Shown in pieces: positions 60,070 through 64,000 of a DNA stretch of 64,000 nucleotides. Source of the DNA: Salinicola acroporae. Its GTDB lineage: Bacteria; Pseudomonadota; Gammaproteobacteria; Pseudomonadales; Halomonadaceae. Every line of letters starts with the position of its first letter. Within the stretch, counting starts at the first letter, position 1. The notes below the pieces were generated by a model, which saw only the letters and a list, made by a program, of their open reading frames with translations, made no database searches and was not told the origin of the DNA. The stretch is taken from assembly GCF_003206615.1 (NCBI RefSeq), contig NZ_PZJW01000003.1, positions 124,001-188,000 on the forward strand. Reading direction: 5' to 3'. The position numbers and the translations under genes are program-made.

Positions 60070-62112
60070 GTGAAGAACGATCCCCTGCTGCAGCCGCTGA
60101 CGATCAAGAACCTGACGCTCAAGAACCGCGTCATGCTGACCTCCCACGAGCCTGCCTATCCCGAGGACGGCATGCCCAAGGCGCGCTATCGGGCCTATCA
60201 CGTCGAGCGCGCCAAGGCCGGTGTGGCGCTGACCATGACCGCCGGCTCGGCGGCGGTATCCCGCGATAGCCCGCCGGTGTTCAACAACATCCTCGCCTAC
60301 CAGGACGAGGTGGTGCCATGGATGCGCGAGCTGAGCGACGCCTGCCACGAGCATGGCACCGCAGTGATGATCCAGCTCACTCACCTGGGACGGCGCACGC
60401 GCTGGGACAAGGGCGACTGGCTGCCGGTGGTATCGGCTTCCAACCACCGCGAGGTCGCCCACCGGGCCTATCCCAAGAAGGCCGAGCCGTGGGATATCGA
60501 GCGTGTGATCCAAGACTATGTCGATGCTGCCGAGCGCATGCATGCCGCGGGGCTCGACGGGCTCGAGATCCAGGCCTATGGCCATCTCATGGATCAGTTC
60601 TGGTCCCCCCTGACCAACGAACTCAACGGCCCCTACGGCGGTAGCCTGGACAACCGCCTGCGCTTCACCTTCGAGGTGCTCTCGGCAATTCGTGACCGGG
60701 TCGGCGACGACTTCCTGCTGGGCGTGCGCTACACCGGTGACGAGTGTCTGCCCGGTGGCCTCGACGCCAATGACGGCATGGAGATCTCGCGCCGGCTCAA
60801 GCACAGCGGACTGATCGACTTTCTCAACGTGGTCAAGGGGCACATCGACACGGATGCCGGCCTCACCGACGTCATCCCCATCCAGGGCATGCCCAGCGCG
60901 CCGCATCTCGATTTCGCCGGCGACATCAAGCGTGAAATCGACTTCCCCACCTTCCATGGTGCCAAGATCCAGGACGTCGCCACTGCACGTCACGCCATCG
61001 ACTCGGGCAAGGTCGACATGATCGGCATGACCCGTGCACACATGGCCGACCCTCACCTGATGCGCAAGGTGATCGAGGGGCGCGAGGAGGAGATCCGGCC
61101 CTGTGTCGGCGCCAACTACTGTCTCGATCGCATCTATCAGGGTGGCGCCGCCTACTGCATTCATAACCCGGCCACCGGGCGCGAGACGAGCATGCCGCAC
61201 ACCATTGCGCCGGCCGCGACGCGGCGCAAGGTGGTGGTGGTGGGAACCGGCCCCGGGGGAATGGAAGCGGCCCGGGTCGCCGCCGAGCGCGGCCACGAGG
61301 TGGTGGTGTTCGAGGCCGCCGACGCCCCGGGCGGGCAGATTCGCCTCACCGCTCAGAGCGAGCGTCGGCGCGAGATGATGGGCATCATCGACTGGCGCTA
61401 CGAGCGCTGTCAGGCGCTGGGTGTCACCTTCCACTTCAATGTCTTCGCCGAGCAGGAGGAGGTGATCGCCGAGTCGCCGGAGGTGGTCATCGTCGCCACC
61501 GGCGGTTTGCCCAACGAGCAGGCGCTGAGCCAGGGCAACGAACTGGCGGTGACCGGCTGGGACATTCTCTCGGGGCATGCCAAGCCGGGGCGCAACGTGC
61601 TGGTCTACGACGATGCCGGTGATCATACCGCGCTGCAGGCCGCCGAGATCATCGCCAGGAGCGGGGCCCGGGTCGAGTACATGACCGCCGACCGCGCGCT
61701 GGCGCCCGAGGTGATGGCGATGAACCTGGTGCCCTACCTGCGTTCGCTGCAGGTGCTCGATACGACCTTCACGCCGACCTTCCGCCTGGTCGCGCTGCGG
61801 CGCGAGGGTGACGAACTGGTGGCGTCGGTGGAGAGCGACTACACCCGCGTGGGCAAGGAGCGCCGCGTCGACCAGGTGGTGGTCAACTTCGGCACCCTGC
61901 CCATGGAGGATCTCTACGAGTCGCTCAAGCCGCTGTCGAGCAACCAGGGCGCGGTGGACTACGACAAGCTGATCGTGGGTGACCCGCAGCCGATCGTGAA
62001 ACCTGTGGACACGGCCGGGGGATTCCAGCTGTTCCGGATCGGCGATGCGATCTCGCACCGCAATACCCATGCCGCGATCTACGACGCCCTGCGTCTGATC
62101 AAGGATCTGTGA
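60070..62112 (+). CDS. DgcA/StcD-like FMN-dependent N-demethylase (NADH:flavin oxidoreductase family)
   Basis: 680 residues, start GTG with AAGGG upstream. An Old-Yellow-Enzyme-type FMN barrel (1-330: LTIKNLTLKNRVML, QLTHLGRR, GLEIQAYGHLMDQF, SLDNRLRFTFEVL) is followed by an Fe-S segment and a C-terminal FAD/NAD part (KVVVVGTGPGGMEAARVAAE). This is the trimethylamine dehydrogenase/DgcA/N-methylproline demethylase architecture. Cysteines align with three of the four Fe-S ligands of TMADH (C345, C351, C363); the second is A348. Substrate probably a methylated amine such as dimethylglycine or N-methylproline from compatible solutes (betaine, stachydrine). Controlled by the divergent TetR. Confidence 0.83.
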   Translation: MKNDPLLQPLTIKNLTLKNRVMLTSHEPAYPEDGMPKARYRAYHVERAKAGVALTMTAGSAAVSRDSPPVFNNILAYQDEVVPWMRELSDACHEHGTAVMIQLTHLGRRTRWDKGDWLPVVSASNHREVAHRAYPKKAEPWDIERVIQDYVDAAERMHAAGLDGLEIQAYGHLMDQFWSPLTNELNGPYGGSLDNRLRFTFEVLSAIRDRVGDDFLLGVRYTGDECLPGGLDANDGMEISRRLKHSGLIDFLNVVKGHIDTDAGLTDVIPIQGMPSAPHLDFAGDIKREIDFPTFHGAKIQDVATARHAIDSGKVDMIGMTRAHMADPHLMRKVIEGREEEIRPCVGANYCLDRIYQGGAAYCIHNPATGRETSMPHTIAPAATRRKVVVVGTGPGGMEAARVAAERGHEVVVFEAADAPGGQIRLTAQSERRREMMGIIDWRYERCQALGVTFHFNVFAEQEEVIAESPEVVIVATGGLPNEQALSQGNELAVTGWDILSGHAKPGRNVLVYDDAGDHTALQAAEIIARSGARVEYMTADRALAPEVMAMNLVPYLRSLQVLDTTFTPTFRLVALRREGDELVASVESDYTRVGKERRVDQVVVNFGTLPMEDLYESLKPLSSNQGAVDYDKLIVGDPQPIVKPVDTAGGFQLFRIGDAISHRNTHAAIYDALRLIKDL

Positions 62113-62136
62113 GCGATCTCACGCGAATGGCACGGC

Positions 62137-62955
62137 TCAACTCTCGCGCAGCATCTGCTCCAGCATCGCGGCGTTGGGATCGTCGGGCTGGCTGACGATG
62201 GCATAGTTGTAGTTGCCCTTCGACCAGTACTGCGCCATGAGCTTGCCGTCGACTCGCTTGCCCGGCTCCAGCATGTGGTGACCGGCCCCCGGCGGGCGGA
62301 TATACATCATCATCTGGCGTCCGCTCTGGTCGCGATAGACCACCATCGCGGCGGGCCCTTGATCGGTGGCAAGCAGACGGGCGTCGGTCATCTCCAGGCC
62401 GGCGGCGCTGAGATCCGGCGGCATGATCCCGTCGCTGAAATGGGCCCGGAATAACCTGGCGATCTGTTCCCGACCGTGGCTGGCCGGCACAGGCGCCGTG
62501 GTGGCCGTGGCGTCATTGGCATCGACGATATGGCCCTTGTCGATGGCGTCATGGCCGTCGAGCGAAACGTCAGCGGTGAACAGGCGGTAGGCCTGGACCG
62601 CATCCGCCATTGGCGGTGGCGAGTCCGGACTCGTCATGTCGCGCATCGTCCAGCCGCCGGTCAGGCCGATACCCAGGGCCATGACCAACATGGCAGCCGT
62701 GGCCAGCCAGCGCCGCTGCCCCGCTCGCTGACGGCGGCGAATCGCAGCCGGATCGAGTGCGGGGTTGGCCGGCCACTGTTCCGGATTGGCGTAGCGCGCG
62801 CGCAAGTGTTGGGCGTCCCGACGCCACGCCTCGAGTTCCGCCGCCCGCTCCGGATTGGCCTGGAGCCAGGCTGCCACCCACTGCCGGCGCTCGGCGTCCA
62901 ACTGGTCGTCGAGATAGGCGTGCAGGTCCTGTTCGGTGGGTTGATTCGGGTTCAT
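62137..62955 (-). CDS. Membrane anti-sigma factor
   Basis: 272 residues. Cytoplasmic N-terminal part resembles anti-sigma domains (TEQDLHAYLDDQLDAERRQW), one membrane helix at about 83-103 (LATAAMLVMALGIGLTGGW) and a periplasmic part with an unknown-function sensor-like domain (VQAYRLFTADVSLDG; RQMMMYIRPPGAGHHM). It lacks the zinc-binding HxxxCxxC motif. Its ATG overlaps the sigma factor stop codon (ATGA), the classic arrangement. Confidence 0.9.
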   Translation of the reverse strand: MNPNQPTEQDLHAYLDDQLDAERRQWVAAWLQANPERAAELEAWRRDAQHLRARYANPEQWPANPALDPAAIRRRQRAGQRRWLATAAMLVMALGIGLTGGWTMRDMTSPDSPPPMADAVQAYRLFTADVSLDGHDAIDKGHIVDANDATATTAPVPASHGREQIARLFRAHFSDGIMPPDLSAAGLEMTDARLLATDQGPAAMVVYRDQSGRQMMMYIRPPGAGHHMLEPGKRVDGKLMAQYWSKGNYNYAIVSQPDDPNAAMLEQMLRES

Positions 62956-63473
62956 TTGAGCCTCCTGAGTGACGGTGCCGGACGCTTCTCGCGTGATTCT
63001 CCTTCATCCAGCTCGCGCAGGGATCGACGCGCTCTTGAGAGTCGCGACATGACCGTTCCCATCGGAATATCCAGGGTTTCGCTCACCTCGCGATAGCTCA
63101 ACCCCTCCACCGAAACGAGCATGAGCAGGGCCCGCTGCTCGGGGGGCAACTGGTCGAAGGCGTCCCAACTGGCATTGACCACGACGATATCTTCCGCCGA
63201 GGCGCTGGTCTGAGGTTCGCTGGTGAACAGCTGCAGCAGCCGGGCATAGCGTCCGGCGCGACGCCGACCGTCGAGGAACTGCCGATACAGAATCGAAAAC
63301 AGCCAGGCGCGAAGATCGCCGTCGGGGCGGCGGCGCTGCCAGTGGCCGATCGCTTTTTCCATCGTCGCCTGCACCAGATCGTCGGCATCGCTGGGATCGT
63401 GGGTCAGCGACACGGCAAAGCGCCGCAAACGGGGCAGGATTTCACGCAGTTGATCGTCATCGGGTGGATTCAT
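62952..63473 (-). CDS. ECF-family RNA polymerase sigma factor
   Basis: 173 residues. Region 2 (LRRFAVSLTHDPSDADDLVQ, ATMEKAIGHW, DLRAWLFSILYRQFLDGRRR) and region 4 (LPPEQRALLMLVSVEGLSYR, VSETLDIPMGTVMSRLSRAR) are complete, separated by a short linker. Co-transcribed with the anti-sigma gene. It is divergent from a catalase-like peroxidase gene; matching promoters suggest autoregulation. Confidence 0.95.
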   Translation of the reverse strand: MNPPDDDQLREILPRLRRFAVSLTHDPSDADDLVQATMEKAIGHWQRRRPDGDLRAWLFSILYRQFLDGRRRAGRYARLLQLFTSEPQTSASAEDIVVVNASWDAFDQLPPEQRALLMLVSVEGLSYREVSETLDIPMGTVMSRLSRARRSLRELDEGESREKRPAPSLRRLK

Positions 63474-63503
63474 GGAGGTTCCAGCGTATCGAAGGAAGTC
63501 GCT

Positions 63504-63532
63504 GTAGGACGAACCGGAGGGAATTCTATTCC
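63504..63532 (-). promoter_or_regulatory. ECF-type promoter of the sigma/anti-sigma operon
   Basis: On the minus strand GGAATA (63532-63527) and CGTCCTAC (63511-63504) are separated by 15 bp. The same elements and spacing occur on the plus strand for the peroxidase gene. Start of transcription would fall near 63498, about 25 bp before the ATG. Confidence 0.8.
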
Positions 63533-63596
63533 CTTTCATCGTCAAGGGAATCGTCAATCGCTCTCCGGCGGGATTCAGGTACGCAATGACCGAGCG

Positions 63597-63625
63597 GGAA
63601 TAAAGTATCGGCAGCGGCGTCCTAC
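63597..63625 (+). promoter_or_regulatory. ECF-type promoter of the catalase-like peroxidase gene
   Basis: GGAATA (63597-63602) and CGTCCTAC (63618-63625) with a 15-bp spacer, identical in both boxes and spacer length to the divergent promoter at 63504-63532. Typical of ECF sigma targets. Confidence 0.8.
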
Positions 63626-63658
63626 TCGCTCCATGCAGGCCACCTCCCCGGAGCAGAC

Positions 63659-64000
63659 ATGACCCCGAAAAACCCACCACCGCTGAACACGATATTCCGG
63701 TTCACGGTCATCGGACTCGTTGTCGCCATCCTGGCGACGGCCTTCGCCTATGTTGGCGGCTGGCTGGACCCCGGCCGGCTGACCCCGGATCGGATGATCA
63801 ATACGCTGGAAGACAACGCCGGCGTTCATGAAGGTTATCGCCGCAATCACGCCAAGGGGTACTGCGTGGTGGGCAGTTTCGAGAGCAATGGCAATGCAGA
63901 GAGTCTCTCGCGTGCCACGGTTTTCGCGACGGGACAGGTCAGCCCGCTCATCGGCCGCCTTGCGATCCCCGGAGGCAACCCCCATGCCGATGATGGCATG
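63659..64000 (+). CDS. Membrane-anchored catalase-related peroxidase (3' part outside window)
   Basis: 114 codons are visible, start ATG with GGAG 7 bases upstream. Residues 12-33 form a single hydrophobic helix (IFRFTVIGLVVAILATAFAY), likely an anchor. Then LTPDRMINTLEDNAGVHEGY and RRNHAKGYCVVGSFESNG match the start of catalase-related peroxidases; the His in RNHAKG is the expected distal haem histidine. Position next to the ECF sigma factor, with a matching promoter, points to an oxidative-stress role. Confidence 0.82.
   Translation, partial: MTPKNPPPLNTIFRFTVIGLVVAILATAFAYVGGWLDPGRLTPDRMINTLEDNAGVHEGYRRNHAKGYCVVGSFESNGNAESLSRATVFATGQVSPLIGRLAIPGGNPHADDGM

Noticed and set aside
60001-62070. 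Long open frame antisense to the DgcA-like gene
   Set aside because: Again a GC-rich shadow rich in His, Asp and Val without motifs.

Overview
The window is a high-GC chromosomal segment of a gammaproteobacterium. Its gene content points to a salt-adapted member of the Halomonadaceae or a close relative. The pointers are a glucosylglycerol synthase/phosphatase fusion (a compatible-solute gene), a complete KdpFABC-KdpDE potassium system, a TRAP-type carboxylate/sugar-acid transporter, a DgcA-type demethylase, and the conserved block mnmG-rsmG-parA-parB-atpIBEFHAGDC-glmU. The genus cannot be fixed from the sequence alone.

Layout. 1-11700: the 5' half of a MocR-type regulator, a DUF1127 protein, a PhzF-like isomerase, a lipoate ligase with reversed domain order, an MFS transporter, ggpPS, then leftward rlmJ, an OmpA-like lipoprotein, hemW and rdgB, and an isolated CsgD-like regulator behind an AT-rich upstream region. 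11760-18700: leftward fused APH-like/AAA kinase, hemL, thiE, thiD and a divergent ClC-type chloride protein, then rightward erpA. 18760-21180: a polar amino-acid ABC transporter whose first ribosome-binding site lies in a predicted hairpin. 21181-21928: no gene; clustered DnaA-box-like 9-mers beside an AT-rich tract make this the likely chromosomal origin (oriC), next to mnmG as in enterobacteria. 21929-35354: mnmG, rsmG, parAB, the full ATP synthase operon with a 146-bp inverted-repeat element between atpD and atpC, and glmU. 35355-35738: an unusual gene-free stretch with five hairpins and a 9-bp tandem repeat.

35739-49176: leftward argE and a DUF1615 lipoprotein, then kdpFABCDE, a DeoR-family regulator with repeated TTCGAA motifs in its promoter, and glmS. 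49213-57282: a nine-gene leftward catabolic operon (split transketolase, TRAP DctPQM, a beta-hydroxyacid dehydrogenase, a TIM-barrel isomerase, an SDR and an FCD-type GntR regulator) with matching palindromic operators upstream. This is the best candidate for an undescribed pathway. 57313-57913: a decayed gene tail abutted by a 132-bp MITE-like element. 57914-62112: an SDR/TetR divergent pair, then a TetR regulator and a DgcA-like demethylase divergent across a large symmetrical operator. 62137-64000: an anti-sigma/ECF sigma pair divergent from a membrane-anchored catalase-like peroxidase, with near-identical ECF promoters on both strands.

No rRNA, tRNA or CRISPR array was seen. The first and last genes run off the window.
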